Below are positions 33,339 through 43,036 of a DNA stretch of 64,000 bases, piece after piece. The notes under the pieces are model-generated. The model did no database searches, was not told the origin of the DNA, and saw only the letters and a program-made list of their open reading frames with translations. Location: positions 8,184,001-8,248,000 of the forward strand of contig NZ_JAOBTQ010000001.1 in assembly GCF_033366695.1 (NCBI RefSeq). The letters are read 5' to 3'. The position numbers and the translations under genes are program-made. This stretch comes from Streptomyces sp. SCL15-4. Its GTDB lineage: Bacteria; Actinomycetota; Actinomycetes; Streptomycetales; Streptomycetaceae. How positions within the stretch are numbered: position 1 is the stretch's first letter; every line of letters begins with the position of its first letter.

Positions 33339-35408
33339 GTGACCTTGTACGGACGGTCGGCCGTGTTCAACGAGCTGGTGCCCGAGCTGGTGGGGCTCAA
33401 GCCGGAGGGGCACAGCCTGTTGCCTATCCCTGACGGGAGCCCGCTGCTGGTCCGGTGCACCGGCGGACGGTACTCCGGCAAGACCGCGTTGCTGGAGCGA
33501 CTCGTGGAGCGGTACGCGCAGCGCGTACCGCAGGCGTACGCGGATCTCGGGGCAGACGATTTCGGTCAGCCCGGGCTAGCACCCCCGGACGACGGCACCG
33601 CCAACGCGTCGCGCACGACGGATCTCCTCTTCTACTTGATGGACAGGCTGAGTCAGCAGCCGCGGCAGTTCCGCGGGAAGCTGACCTTTCCACGGCTCAC
33701 CCAAGGGCTGCTCGCGGTCACCAGCTGGCAGGCGGTCCAGCCCGCCGAACTGGCCGCGGCGCGGAGCCGACTGGCTGGACTGCTCCGGGAGAGCCAGCCG
33801 GACGTGCAGAAACGCAGGGACCAGGTGGCGGGCTGGATCACGCAGGTCACGGAAGGCCTCGGCACTGTGCCGGGACTGGGCCCGGGGCTGAGGGAACTCG
33901 TGCCGCCGCTCGCGGAGATCGTCACCACCGAGCTGCTCGGTCCTCACGCCAACAGGGACGGACTGAAGTGGTGGTCCAAGCGGCGGGTGAACTCCCAAGG
34001 CGACGCGCACGCCCAGCTGACCGAGCTCGCCATGCGGTTCCGTGGCGACCGCGATGACCGGCGACGCGCCGAACGGCACCTGCACGCCGCTCTCCTGGAA
34101 GACATGGCCGACCACTACACCCTGCTGCGCAGGATGAACCGCGTGCCGCGCCCGCTGCTCCTGCTGGACAACGTCCACACGGAGCTGGGCCAGGAGGTCT
34201 GGGACACGCTGACCCGCGTCTGGCACGAGGAGACCCCTCGGGCCTGGCCGGGTGTTGTGGCTACGTCCCTCGCCGCGGAGCCGGCCGTCCCGGATCCGGA
34301 CGGCGCACCGTCGACCCGGAATGCGGCGGGCCCGTTCTGGAGACAGGAGAAACCGGAGGCCCCTCCCGGCTGGGTGCTGCGACTGCCGCTGGCGCGACTC
34401 GGCCTTGACGAGGTCAAGGAGATGTTCGGCGCCGACCGGCCGGAGCCCGGCGCGGCCCAGGTGATCCACCGGCTCAGTGCCGGACGGGCAGGGATCGCGC
34501 ACACGCTGGTGCAGGCCGTCCGGGGACAGATTCGCCGCGGGGAGCCCGTCGACGTCCGCTCGCTGCTCGACCTGCCGTACGGCGCCGAACCGGCACCGCA
34601 CGTGAACGAGCGGCTGCTCGGGATCCTGATCCCCGCCCAGGTCGCCAGAGCGCGCCTGGTCTACTACGCCCCGGCTCTCGACGACACGGCCGCACACCAC
34701 CTCAGCGCCCACTACCCGCCCGGCGACCCCGGGGGTGTACCCGTGCAGGAGACCCTGGCCCGACTGCGGGACGACCACTGGGGCCGCTGTCCCTGGCCGG
34801 GCATCGACGGACCGTTCGTCGCCGACCCCACCCTGCGCACCCTGCTCCTGCACGACCTGCGACTACGGACACAGGAGACACCGGAGGCCGAACGGTGGAA
34901 GAACATCCACCTCATGCTGCGCTCCCTGTACGCACCGGACGCCTACGGCAGCACCACGGCGTCACACGACGTCCGCTACCTGCACCACTCGCTCGCGATC
35001 GGTGACACGGACACGGTCGCACGGGCCCTGCACCGCCGCCTGGCCCAGCAGGACGCCCCGTCCTGGCTCGCCGCCCTCAGCCTGATCTGCGCGGCACCGC
35101 ACCCGCCGGCCAACCTGACCGCCCCACCCGCAGCGACCCTGTCCTGTCCGGCATGCACGACCGACGACGACCTCGTGCACCAGGCCGTTCTGCTCCTGCT
35201 CATCAACCTCTGGGAACAGTCGCACCCTCTCGCACCACCTGACATGGAAAAAATCAACAGTGTCCGATTGCAACTGCTCACGCTCGCGCAGTGGAGCGCC
35301 CCCGCGGCCCAACGGGTCTTCTTCCAGGCGCACGAGCAGTGGCCGCCGCTTTTGAACCGCTGGCGTCAGGCACCCGACTTGCCGACCTACGGAGAGGCCC
35401 GCACATGA
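33339..35408 (+). CDS. STAND-like P-loop NTPase
   Basis: A 689-residue soluble protein starting at GTG 33339. It has a Walker A loop in CTGGRYSGKTALLERLVERY (near residues 40-60) and a Walker B-like LLLLDNVH near residue 280. The remaining sequence is helical, with no recognisable effector domain. The layout of an ATPase core plus a long helical region suggests a STAND or AAA-type signalling NTPase. Its stop overlaps the start of the next gene as ATGA, so the two are made together. The partner is a membrane-anchored binding-protein-like product, suggesting a sensor and switch pair. Function is unknown. Confidence 0.75.
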   Translation: MTLYGRSAVFNELVPELVGLKPEGHSLLPIPDGSPLLVRCTGGRYSGKTALLERLVERYAQRVPQAYADLGADDFGQPGLAPPDDGTANASRTTDLLFYLMDRLSQQPRQFRGKLTFPRLTQGLLAVTSWQAVQPAELAAARSRLAGLLRESQPDVQKRRDQVAGWITQVTEGLGTVPGLGPGLRELVPPLAEIVTTELLGPHANRDGLKWWSKRRVNSQGDAHAQLTELAMRFRGDRDDRRRAERHLHAALLEDMADHYTLLRRMNRVPRPLLLLDNVHTELGQEVWDTLTRVWHEETPRAWPGVVATSLAAEPAVPDPDGAPSTRNAAGPFWRQEKPEAPPGWVLRLPLARLGLDEVKEMFGADRPEPGAAQVIHRLSAGRAGIAHTLVQAVRGQIRRGEPVDVRSLLDLPYGAEPAPHVNERLLGILIPAQVARARLVYYAPALDDTAAHHLSAHYPPGDPGGVPVQETLARLRDDHWGRCPWPGIDGPFVADPTLRTLLLHDLRLRTQETPEAERWKNIHLMLRSLYAPDAYGSTTASHDVRYLHHSLAIGDTDTVARALHRRLAQQDAPSWLAALSLICAAPHPPANLTAPPAATLSCPACTTDDDLVHQAVLLLLINLWEQSHPLAPPDMEKINSVRLQLLTLAQWSAPAAQRVFFQAHEQWPPLLNRWRQAPDLPTYGEART

Positions 35409-36940
35409 AGCTCTGGCCCGCCGGCCCCCTCTATCAAGCGCTGCTGGCCATAGCCGCTGCCACCGCCGTCGCGTTCGGCGGCTACTTCGTCTACCGCTCC
35501 TGGTTCGCCGACAACCCGGCCTGCGCCACCGGGGTGTCGAAGCGCGGCCCCCAGAACGAGTGCGTGGGGGTCACAGACGGCGCCTTTTTCTACAACAACA
35601 ACAAGCTGAGGAAGATTTTCGACCTCATCCGTGACGAAAACAGCTCGGCCGAAAAAGCGGCCCAGGAGCAAAATTCGTCACCCGCGACCATCGCGTTGAT
35701 GATCCCCATGACCTCCGGCAATCCCGCCGAGCAGGCGGAGCAGGTCGAGCAGGTCAAGGGTGCCTACCTGGGCCAGTACCACGCCAACCACAAGGCCTTC
35801 ACACAACCGCCCATCCGCCTCCTGCTCGCCAACCCCGGCCGCGGCTACAAGCAGTGGCGGGTGGTCGCCGACCAACTGGAGAAAGCCACGTCCGACGACA
35901 ACCTGCGGGCAGTGGTCGGCATCAACATCAGCCTCCCTGAGACCAAGGCGGCCATCGGCCATCTGACCCGAAAGAACATCCCGGTGGTTGCCGGCCCCAT
36001 GACAGCAGACGACATCGCGAACGACAAGGACCACCTACATCGGTACCCAGGGCTGGCCCGCGTCGCCCCGAGCAACTCCGACCAGGCCGACGCCCTCGCC
36101 TTCTACAGCAAGGACATCAAGCCCGCCGAGACGATGGTGATCGAAGACAGCCGTGACGGCGACAACTACCTGGAGAGCCTGCGCAAGAGGTTCGAGAAGC
36201 TCGCGGAAGGCGCCCCCCGCGCACCGGAGACCTTCATCTCCCCGCCCGACTTCAACGACGAAGGATACCTCGCCAACACCTTCGACCAGATGGTCCCGGA
36301 CATCTGCACCTCACCCGCGAAGACCATCTACTTCGCCGGACGCCCAGTACAACTGAGGCAGTTCCTGTTCGAGTTGGGCGAACGCAGCTGTAACAAGCAC
36401 TACACCGTCATCACCGGCTCGCACGCCGCCACACTCACGGTCGACGAGAAGTTCACCGCCCACTGGGACGCTCTCACCAAAAGCAAGGGAATCACCCTCC
36501 GCTACGCCGCACTGGCCCACCCCGACGCCTGGGGCGACAACAGCACCGAGACGACCGGAGGCAGCAAGGCTGCGTTCCAGGAACTGACCAAGCAGCTTCC
36601 CAAGGCCGGGGCGAAGCCATCCGACCTCGTTGACGGACGGATCATCGTCACCTACGACGCGGTCGTCACCGCGGTGAAGGGCATTCGCATGAACGCCATG
36701 GACAAGGTGAAGATGCCCAGTCTCGCCCAAGTTGCCAGCAGCTGGCCGCGCCTGCACGGCGAAAAACGGGTCCAGGGTGCCAGCGGCTGGATCTGCCTCG
36801 ACCAGTACGGCAACCCTTACAACAAGGCGGTCGCCATCGTCCACCTCGACCCGCGCAAGAAGACAGCCGTCTTCGACCGCATCGCCTGGCCCAGACACCG
36901 GGCTCCGGACGCCGACTGCTCGATCCTCAACGAAGAATGA
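35405..36940 (+). CDS. Membrane-anchored type I solute-binding-like protein
   Basis: A 511-residue protein with a single N-terminal membrane segment (LLAIAAATAVAFGGYFVYRSW, residues about 12-32) that is not followed by a lipobox. The exported part resembles a Leu/Ile/Val-binding-protein fold: TIALMIPMTSGNP, then RAVVGINISLPETKAAI and VVAGPMTADD. No permease gene is adjacent, so it is more likely a receptor than a transporter component. It starts within the stop of the NTPase gene (ATGA). The pair recurs in my memory of Streptomyces genomes, but I cannot name it. Confidence 0.72.
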   Translation: MKLWPAGPLYQALLAIAAATAVAFGGYFVYRSWFADNPACATGVSKRGPQNECVGVTDGAFFYNNNKLRKIFDLIRDENSSAEKAAQEQNSSPATIALMIPMTSGNPAEQAEQVEQVKGAYLGQYHANHKAFTQPPIRLLLANPGRGYKQWRVVADQLEKATSDDNLRAVVGINISLPETKAAIGHLTRKNIPVVAGPMTADDIANDKDHLHRYPGLARVAPSNSDQADALAFYSKDIKPAETMVIEDSRDGDNYLESLRKRFEKLAEGAPRAPETFISPPDFNDEGYLANTFDQMVPDICTSPAKTIYFAGRPVQLRQFLFELGERSCNKHYTVITGSHAATLTVDEKFTAHWDALTKSKGITLRYAALAHPDAWGDNSTETTGGSKAAFQELTKQLPKAGAKPSDLVDGRIIVTYDAVVTAVKGIRMNAMDKVKMPSLAQVASSWPRLHGEKRVQGASGWICLDQYGNPYNKAVAIVHLDPRKKTAVFDRIAWPRHRAPDADCSILNEE

Positions 36941-37425
36941 ACACGAGGGGTGGTCGACGGCCATGGATCATCAGAGAAAGAGGAGGTCACCGACCAAAGT
37001 GATCACGTCCTTCCAAGTCGTGCGCTTGTAGACAGCCGCGGTACGGCCCGTTGCTGGAGGCCTTGCCGCCGGTCAGGCTGCCAGGACTGGCGGCGCCCGC
37101 CCTGCCCGGCCTCGCCGAGGGCCACCCAGGCGACGTCCGTGGTGGGCCACTCGTCGAGCGGCCCGGGGCTGTCCCGTGGTCGCCGTCCAGGACGACCTGC
37201 GCCGTCGGCTGCCTCCGAAGACAGGGCTCATGCCGGCCGGATGCCTGGCCGGGGTGCGCGTCGCCGCGCTCGGCGGGATGTCCGAGAGCGGGCAAGACCA
37301 CCGCGGGTGAACGTGCGCACCGCTCACAGCTACTCCTGGCTGAAGACCGGCTAGCTCATCGACGACGCCTAGTAGCGTGGCTGGTTCCTTCGCGGCCCGA
37401 TACCGAGGTGTCCTAGAGTCGCCCC
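36941..37425. other. Intergenic region
   Basis: 485 bp with no supported gene. Short open frames here have no family-like sequence; decayed coding DNA is possible but cannot be identified. Confidence 0.45.
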
Positions 37426-38025
37426 ATGCGGCGAAGGACGGGGCTGGCAATAGCCGGGGTTGCAGCCCTGGCCTGGGGCGAGTGGTTGAACTGGCGCTGG
37501 TCTCGAGCGCTCGTGGGGAGTAGCGGGGGCGCCTCCGAGGCCGTGGTGGTGTTGGGGTACCGGAATCCCCAAGCGACGGCGAACTTGATCAACCGGTGGA
37601 GAGTCCGTGCTGGAATCCGCTCCATCGCCGCTGACGGTGCGCATGGGACCTGCGTGATCTTCAGCGGCGGTGCGACCAGTAGCGGCGCCACGGAGGCACA
37701 GCTGATGGCTGACTACGCGAAGTCGGTGCTTGGGTTCGACGGCACGGTGCTCCTCGAAGACCAAAGCACGACGACGTGGGAGAACATCACGAACGTGATC
37801 CCACTGCTTGAAGAGATGGATCACATCAAGATCGCCTCCCAGCCGGCTCATGCGCTCAAGGCCCGTGCGTACCTGCGGCGGCAGCGCCCCGATCTTGCAG
37901 CGAAGCTGGTGCGCGCGGATGACTACCGCCCTGGCGAGTGGATGGTCGTCAAACCGTTGTTGGCTCTGTACGGACTGTGGACGCTCCGCGGCCTCAAGGC
38001 CGACGCGCGAAAGGTATCGCTGTAG
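37426..38025 (+). CDS. YdcF/SanA-like DUF218 protein
   Basis: A 199-residue protein of the DUF218 (YdcF/ElyC/SanA) family. It has a hydrophobic N-terminal segment (TGLAIAGVAALAWGEWL), the VVVLGYRNP start of the Rossmann-like domain, FSGGATSSGATEAQLMADYA, and LLEDQSTTTWENITN with the conserved acidic and Asn residues. Family members are envelope-linked in other bacteria. It stands alone here, and the substrate is unknown. Confidence 0.85.
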   Translation: MRRRTGLAIAGVAALAWGEWLNWRWSRALVGSSGGASEAVVVLGYRNPQATANLINRWRVRAGIRSIAADGAHGTCVIFSGGATSSGATEAQLMADYAKSVLGFDGTVLLEDQSTTTWENITNVIPLLEEMDHIKIASQPAHALKARAYLRRQRPDLAAKLVRADDYRPGEWMVVKPLLALYGLWTLRGLKADARKVSL

Positions 38026-38266
38026 ACACCCGCTGCTTCTTGGGCTCACGCATGGTGGTTCGTGGCCGACGCCAGCAGATGACGGTCATACCTGAGCCGT
38101 AGCCGAGTTCCTGCGGTAGGTGTTCGAAGGGGGCCCGGTGTGCAGCCCGAAACGGGAGGCCTTGGAACACCAGCCGTGCCGGATGCCGTGTGTGCGGCTG
38201 GCGGAGAAGGATCTGCTGCTGTTCGACCCTGCATCGCCCACTGGCGGTCCCGGCACTTCTGCGACC

Positions 38267-38330
38267 CGCTGCCGTTGCTGCGCCCGTACCGCACCGCGCC
38301 CTGGACACCCGCCCCTCTCACCGCGGCGGA
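38267..38330. repeat. Diverged direct repeat, left copy
   Basis: About 64 bp beginning CTGCCGTTGCTGCGCCCG and ending CACCGCGGCGG resembles 38587-38650 (CTGCTGATGCTGCGCCCG to CTCGCCGCGGCGG). The two copies are about 320 bp apart and bracket the secreted-protein remnant. Either a partial duplication or mobile-element debris. Confidence 0.4.
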
Positions 38331-38348
38331 CGACCGGGGACTGCACGC

Positions 38349-38545
38349 GCGTATGGCGACTGCACACCCGGCTACACCCTCAGCAGCCAGACCAAGCTCG
38401 TCTACGACTGCACCACAACGAATGCGTACGAAAACAGGTGGACACACGTCACCGCGTACTACGGCAGCCTGGTCCTCAAGGGTTGGGTCTGCAACAACTC
38501 CCTCCCGTTCGAAAGCCAATGGGAATGCCCGCGTGGGACCAGCCT
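38349..38545 (+). pseudogene. Remnant of a small Cys-containing secreted protein
   Basis: In one frame this reads YGDCTPGYTLSSQTKLVYDC, then GSLVLKGWVCNNSLPFESQW. Composition (Tyr, Thr, Cys, Trp) and size resemble the small secreted proteins at 48.9-52.9 kb. There is no start or signal peptide upstream in frame and no stop after it, so both ends are lost. Confidence 0.45.
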
Positions 38546-38586
38546 GCGGCTCAGCCCCGGCCCGCCCGGCTCTCGGTCCGCGGCTG

Positions 38587-38650
38587 CTGATGCTGCGCCC
38601 GTTCCGCGCCGCACCGCTGGATACCCGGCCGCCCGCCTCGCCGCGGCGGC
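38587..38650. repeat. Diverged direct repeat, right copy
   Basis: Partner of 38267-38330; see that entry. It abuts the 3' end of the TmrB-like gene. Confidence 0.4.
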
Positions 38651-38657
38651 CGGCCTC

Positions 38658-39191
38658 CTATTCGTCGCAGCTCTTGACGGCCTCTGCGATCTGCCGGGCG
38701 ACCTGGGCGGGGGTGAGGTGCGTGGTGTCGACGACCTCGGCCTCGGCGTGCAGCCACGTGCGGGCCGCCTGGGCGTAGGGCTCGAGGTACTGGAGACGGA
38801 ACGGGGAGTTGGGGCCGAGAACGGTGTCGCCCGCGATGCGTGCGCGGAGGGTGTCCTGGTCCGCGTGGAGGACGAAATGCCGGACCGGGATTTCGTGCTG
38901 GGCAAGGCCCGAACTGATCTCCCGCCAGTACTGCTCGACCAGGACGGTCATGGGCATCACCAGCGTTCCGCCGGTGTAGTCGAGGACGCGTCGGGCGGTT
39001 TCGACTACGAGGGGCCGCCATGGCGGCCAGTGCTGGAAGTTGTCCGTCGCGGGCAAGCCCGGCTTGATGTCCATGAGGGTCTCGCCGACTTTCTCGGCGT
39101 CGAACACCCGTGAGTCCGGGATCAGCTGCTGGACGAGCGCACTGGCCGTCGTCTTGCCTGCGCCGTGGGTGCCGTTGAGCCATACGATCAT
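38658..39191 (-). CDS. AAA/kinase-like P-loop protein, TmrB-like
   Basis: A 177-residue ATP-binding protein starting MIVWLNGTHGAGKTTASALV, where GTHGAGKT is the P-loop. An upstream in-frame start (39221) would add ten residues that are not typical of the family. This N terminus is characteristic of actinomycete TmrB-like or small-molecule kinase-like proteins; TmrB gives tunicamycin resistance in Bacillus. Later features are FDAEKVGE, and RARIAGD as a possible lid Arg. No operon partners. The activity is unproven. Confidence 0.8.
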   Translation of the reverse strand: MIVWLNGTHGAGKTTASALVQQLIPDSRVFDAEKVGETLMDIKPGLPATDNFQHWPPWRPLVVETARRVLDYTGGTLVMPMTVLVEQYWREISSGLAQHEIPVRHFVLHADQDTLRARIAGDTVLGPNSPFRLQYLEPYAQAARTWLHAEAEVVDTTHLTPAQVARQIAEAVKSCDE

Positions 39192-39299
39192 GGACTTGAC
39201 GCTAGCGTCGTGCGGGCCCACGTGGACAGGCAGAGTAGAAGATCCGGTGCAGTCGATCGCCTTGGCGAGTTGCTTGGCGGAGTCTTCGAACGGTCACGG

Positions 39300-39668
39300 C
39301 CCACGCCGACGAGCTCCAGGGCGCTGCGCGAGCTGGGCACGCCCGAGCAGCCCGAGCAGTGCGAAGGCGACGAAGCCGTCCGTGACGAGTTCTCCCGCCA
39401 TGCCGGGTCGTACGTCCAGGCCGACGTCGACGCCCGGCTCGCCCACGCCCTGGCCGCGCACTGCGGGCACTACGCCGACCGGCCGTACGCGAGGCCGCCG
39501 TCGCCCTTCTGCCGCAGCGTGGCCTCACGCACGCCGCGCTGCTGTCCGCGCTCCCCGACTGGTCTCCGGCGCCGACGTCGACCGACTGGCGTATGCCGCT
39601 CAGCCGCCACCGCCGAACCCGGAGCCGTCGCTGACCTCGCCGCATTCCTCGCCCGCGCCCGGTCGTAG
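39300..39668 (+). pseudogene. Frameshifted hypothetical gene
   Basis: Protein-like sequence runs ELGTPEQPEQCEGDEAVRDE to ALAAHCGHYADRPYA in one frame. It then continues as VREAAVALLPQRGLTHAALL in a second frame from about 39490, and ends ADLAAFLARARS before a stop at 39668. At least two shifts are needed. The family is unknown. Confidence 0.45.
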
Positions 39669-40057
39669 CGCAGTACTCGGGCGGCCCGTGTCGTCTGGGG
39701 CTGTCGAGCTACCACCTACCACGCAGGGGCACCGAGTGCGGAGAATGGAAGGGACGCCCACCGCAGGAACGGCGGATCCGCCAGAAGCGGAGCATGACAC
39801 GACGGCACGATCCGCAACTGGTCGACGCGATGTGGCGGGCAACCGATCTCAGGCGGGCCTACCTCGCCCGGGACCGCGACAAAGTCGCGACGTGCAGGAG
39901 CAGGCTTGTTGTCACCGAGCTGCGGGGCGCCCTGTTCCCGTCACGCCGGCGCGGACAGATGCACCGGCTGCCGTCGAGGTGTCCCGTACTCAATGCCGGT
40001 GACAACCTGCCGCAGGTGACGCGCGGAGACCCGGATGTCGCGGGGTGCTCCGTACCG

Positions 40058-40864
40058 TCACGCACGGGAGGCGAGGTGCCGCCATTCGTTCCACATGTCG
40101 AGCCGCTTGCGATAGGCCGCCTCGACAACCGGATAGGGGTAGGTGCCGAGGAAGAGCCGCAAGGGTGGTTCGTCGGTGTCGACGAGGTTCAGGACAACGG
40201 CGGCGGTGCTTCGCGCGTCCTGGGGCGTGCGGGCGGACGCACCGGCCCGGCGCGCGGCGCGGACGGGTTCGTAGGCGGGGAGCGGCTTGGTGTGCACCGC
40301 GGAGGCGCCCGACCAGTCGGTGCCGTAGGGGCCGGGTTCGACGAGGGTCACGTGGATTCCGAACGGGGCGATCTCCTGGGCCAGGGCCTCGCTCATCCCC
40401 TCCAGGGCCCACTTGGAGGCGTTGTACAGCCCGAGCGTGGGGAAGGCGGCGAGACCACCGAGGCTGGAGACCTGCAGGATGTGACCGCTGCCCTGGGCCC
40501 GCAGGTACGGCAGGGCCGCCTGCGTCACCCACAGCGGGCCGAACAGGTTGGTGTCGAGCTGGGCGCGCGCCTGTTCCTCGGTGGTCTCCTCGACCATGCC
40601 GAACAGGCCGTAGCCCGCGTTGTTGACGACCACGTCGAGGCGGCCGAAGGTTTCGGCGGCCCGCTGCACCGCGGCAGCCGCGGCGGTGCGGTCGGTCACA
40701 TCGAGGGGTAGCGGGAGCACGTCGTCTCCGTGGGCGTCCACGAGGGGCCGCAGGGTCTCGGGATCGCGTGCGGTGGCGGCGACGCGGTCGCCTCGGCCGA
40801 GAGCGGCTTCGGCCCAGATACGGCCGAAGCCACGGGACGCGCCGGTGATGAACCAGGTCTTCAT
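40058..40864 (-). CDS. Short-chain dehydrogenase/reductase
   Basis: A 268-residue classical SDR. It shows TGASRGFGRIWA (cofactor), NNAGYGLFG, Ser in LQVSSLGGLAA and YNASKWALEGM (catalytic Tyr and Lys). The start MKTWFITGA is unambiguous. It is divergent from the XRE regulator with 64 bp between the starts. This SDR-plus-XRE arrangement is common in Streptomyces, where the regulator usually controls the reductase. The substrate is unknown. Confidence 0.93.
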   Translation of the reverse strand: MKTWFITGASRGFGRIWAEAALGRGDRVAATARDPETLRPLVDAHGDDVLPLPLDVTDRTAAAAAVQRAAETFGRLDVVVNNAGYGLFGMVEETTEEQARAQLDTNLFGPLWVTQAALPYLRAQGSGHILQVSSLGGLAAFPTLGLYNASKWALEGMSEALAQEIAPFGIHVTLVEPGPYGTDWSGASAVHTKPLPAYEPVRAARRAGASARTPQDARSTAAVVLNLVDTDEPPLRLFLGTYPYPVVEAAYRKRLDMWNEWRHLASRA

Positions 40865-40903
40865 GACATCGAGCCTGCGCCGTTCGCAACCTCGGCAGCC
40901 AGC

Positions 40904-40916
40904 ACCCTTGCAGGGT
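40904..40916. promoter_or_regulatory. Short palindrome in the SDR/XRE divergent promoter
   Basis: ACCCT-TGC-AGGGT lies 12 bp before the regulator ATG, in the shared 64-bp promoter region. A possible autoregulatory operator; the arms are short, so confidence is low. Confidence 0.35.
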
Positions 40917-40928
40917 TACCCTCGCACC

Positions 40929-41714
40929 ATGGCGGCCGACAATCTCCTGGGAGACTTCCTCAAGGCCCGGCGCGGACGGGTCGCTCCGGCGGACGCGGCG
41001 GTGCCCGCCGGAGGGCGTCGCCGGGTGGCAGGACTGCGCCGGGAGGAGCTGGCCCGGCTCGCCGGAATCAGCGAGCCGTACCTGGTCCGGCTCGAACAGG
41101 GCATCGACCGGCACCCCTCGCCCCAGGTGCTGCGCTCCCTCGCGCGGGCGCTGAAGCTGGACGCCGACGCCTCCGCCCACCTGCACGCCCTCGCCGGCCC
41201 CGCCCCCGTGCCGCCGTCACGGACCGAAGTCTCCGAGGACGTGCACCGGCTGCTCGACGCGTGGACGGACCGCCCTGCGTACGTCCGCGACCGGTGCTTC
41301 GACGTGCTGGCGGCGAACAAGCAGGCCCGTGCGCTCGCCCCGATGTACGAGCCCGGGCGCAACCTGGTCCGAGCGGTGTTCCTCGACCCGGCGTCCCGCC
41401 GGCTCTTCCCCGACTGGGCGGAGGTGGCCGCGCAGACCGCAGCGGCCCTGCGCGCCGAAGCCGACCTGCGCGCCCCCAAGACCGTCCGTCTGGTCGCCGA
41501 CCTGGAGACGGACGAAGAGTTCCGTCGTCTGTGGATGCGGCACGAGGCACGGCCCGCCCGTGACGAACTCAAGCGCTTCGCGCACCCGGTCGTCGGCAGC
41601 CTCGCTCTGCGAAGGCAGGCGCTCACCGTCGGCGGCACCGGGCAGCAGGTGATCATCGTGTACCAGGCGACGGCCGGGAGTCCGTCCGAAGCGGCCCTGG
41701 CACGTCTTCTGTGA
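40929..41714 (+). CDS. XRE-family regulator with MmyB-like ligand domain
   Basis: A 261-residue protein with an N-terminal XRE helix-turn-helix (GLRREELARLAGISEPYLVR, then EQGIDRHPSPQVLRSLARAL). The C-terminal domain begins AWTDRPAYVRDRCFDVLAAN, as in MmyB-like regulators that sense a small molecule or lipid. The start ATG 40929 gives MAADNLLGDFLKARRGRV. It is divergent from the SDR gene, the likely target. Confidence 0.92.
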   Translation: MAADNLLGDFLKARRGRVAPADAAVPAGGRRRVAGLRREELARLAGISEPYLVRLEQGIDRHPSPQVLRSLARALKLDADASAHLHALAGPAPVPPSRTEVSEDVHRLLDAWTDRPAYVRDRCFDVLAANKQARALAPMYEPGRNLVRAVFLDPASRRLFPDWAEVAAQTAAALRAEADLRAPKTVRLVADLETDEEFRRLWMRHEARPARDELKRFAHPVVGSLALRRQALTVGGTGQQVIIVYQATAGSPSEAALARLL

Positions 41715-42063
41715 CGCACCGGACGTCTGCCGTGGGCCACGCAGTGCCGATGGTGGTTCCGGTGACAGAAGGCCTGCTGAATGATTCGTTCTTCACCACG
41801 GATGACGGCGATCCGCAGGAAGACAGGATCTGTTCGCCCCCTGCGGGCAGGTGCCCTGGCTCATTCGTAAGCAGTGGCAATCAGATCACCGCGGTTTCGG
41901 CGGTCCAGCTGCGTACGACGTCGCGGGCGCTCCGGACCCACTGTCACGCTGACGGAGCGCGAGCGGCACACCGGTGCCACGCTCCCTTGAGGAAGCCGGC
42001 GGTGCGGCATGCTGCAGTCCGGTGACAGCGAATCCCTTGGGATCGATCATCTAGGCTGGCGCG
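41715..42063. other. Intergenic region
   Basis: 349 bp without a recognisable gene. It should contain the promoter of the methyltransferase gene. Confidence 0.5.
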
Positions 42064-42915
42064 GTGACTGATGACCAGGAGCGGGTGCAGCCGTCGGGAG
42101 TGTGGGCCACGGCGGTGGGGGTGGCCCGGGTGCGGGCGCTGGAGACCGAGCGGGAAAACGCCCTGTTCCGCGACCCACTGGCCAAGGCCTTCGCCGCGGC
42201 CGGCGGTCTATGGCCCTCCTCGCCGCCGCTGCCCGATGACGAGGCCGCGCGCCGCCGCCGGCTGGCCGTGTCGTTCTCCATCGTCATCAGGACGAAGTTC
42301 CTCGACGACCTGTTGCAGCAGGCCTCCGCGTCCGGGATCCGGCAGGTCGTGCTGCTCGGCGCCGGCATGGACAGCCGGGCCTTCCGGATGGACTGGCCCG
42401 AGGGCACCCGGCTGTTCGAGGTCGACACCGCCGCGCCACTGGACTTCAAGGCTTCAGTGCTGCGCCAGGAGCGGGCCGTCGCACGCTGCGAGCGGATCAC
42501 CGTCGCGGTGGATCTGCGTGAGGACTGGCCAGGCGCGCTGGCCGCCGCAGGGCACGACCCTGCGGTGCCGACCGTGTGGATCGCCGAAGGACTGCTGATC
42601 TATCTGCCCGAGGACGCGGTGGAACTCCTGCTGGCCCGGATCAGTGCGCAGTCGGCGGCAGGCAGTCGGATGGGACTGACGTTGGGCTCGCGCGGCGTGA
42701 TCGAGAGCTTCGGCGCGGACGCCGAGCCGGGATCGGCGGCGTCCATGTGGGTCTCGGAGATGCCCGACGACCCGGTGGGCTGGCTGGCCGGCCACGGCTG
42801 GGAGGCCGACAGCCACACCCTGCGCGAGCGTGCTGCCGCCTACGGCCGCCCCATCAACACTCCTCCGCAGCGCGAGGAGCGGCCCGGCGGACTGATCTCG
42901 GCGGTCCGCCGGTAG
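42064..42915 (+). CDS. SAM-dependent methyltransferase, TIGR00027/LCMT-like
   Basis: A 283-residue protein with GTG start. It has the features of the leucine-carboxyl-methyltransferase-like group: an RDPLAKAF segment near the N terminus, RTKFLDDLLQQA, the SAM site VVLLGAGMDSRAFRMDWP, FEVDTAAPLDFKA, and WIAEGLLIYLPEDAVELLL. Such proteins O-methylate carboxyl or hydroxyl groups of small molecules. No biosynthetic genes are adjacent, so the substrate is unknown. Confidence 0.9.
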   Translation: MTDDQERVQPSGVWATAVGVARVRALETERENALFRDPLAKAFAAAGGLWPSSPPLPDDEAARRRRLAVSFSIVIRTKFLDDLLQQASASGIRQVVLLGAGMDSRAFRMDWPEGTRLFEVDTAAPLDFKASVLRQERAVARCERITVAVDLREDWPGALAAAGHDPAVPTVWIAEGLLIYLPEDAVELLLARISAQSAAGSRMGLTLGSRGVIESFGADAEPGSAASMWVSEMPDDPVGWLAGHGWEADSHTLRERAAAYGRPINTPPQREERPGGLISAVRR

Positions 42916-43036
42916 ATCGCCTCCAGGTGGGCGGTCGAACTTGTGGCAATCGGTCAAGGTTCACTCCCACAGGACGGCGGCCGGCCGGCTCGACGCCTCG
43001 GCCGTGACCCAGCAAGCTCCGCAGGCTGGATCTGCT

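Noticed and set aside
39794..40057. Short plus-strand frame MTRRHDPQLVDAMWRATDLR as a gene
   Set aside because: Only about 45 residues look protein-like before the frame runs into the antisense of the SDR gene; no ribosome site or family.
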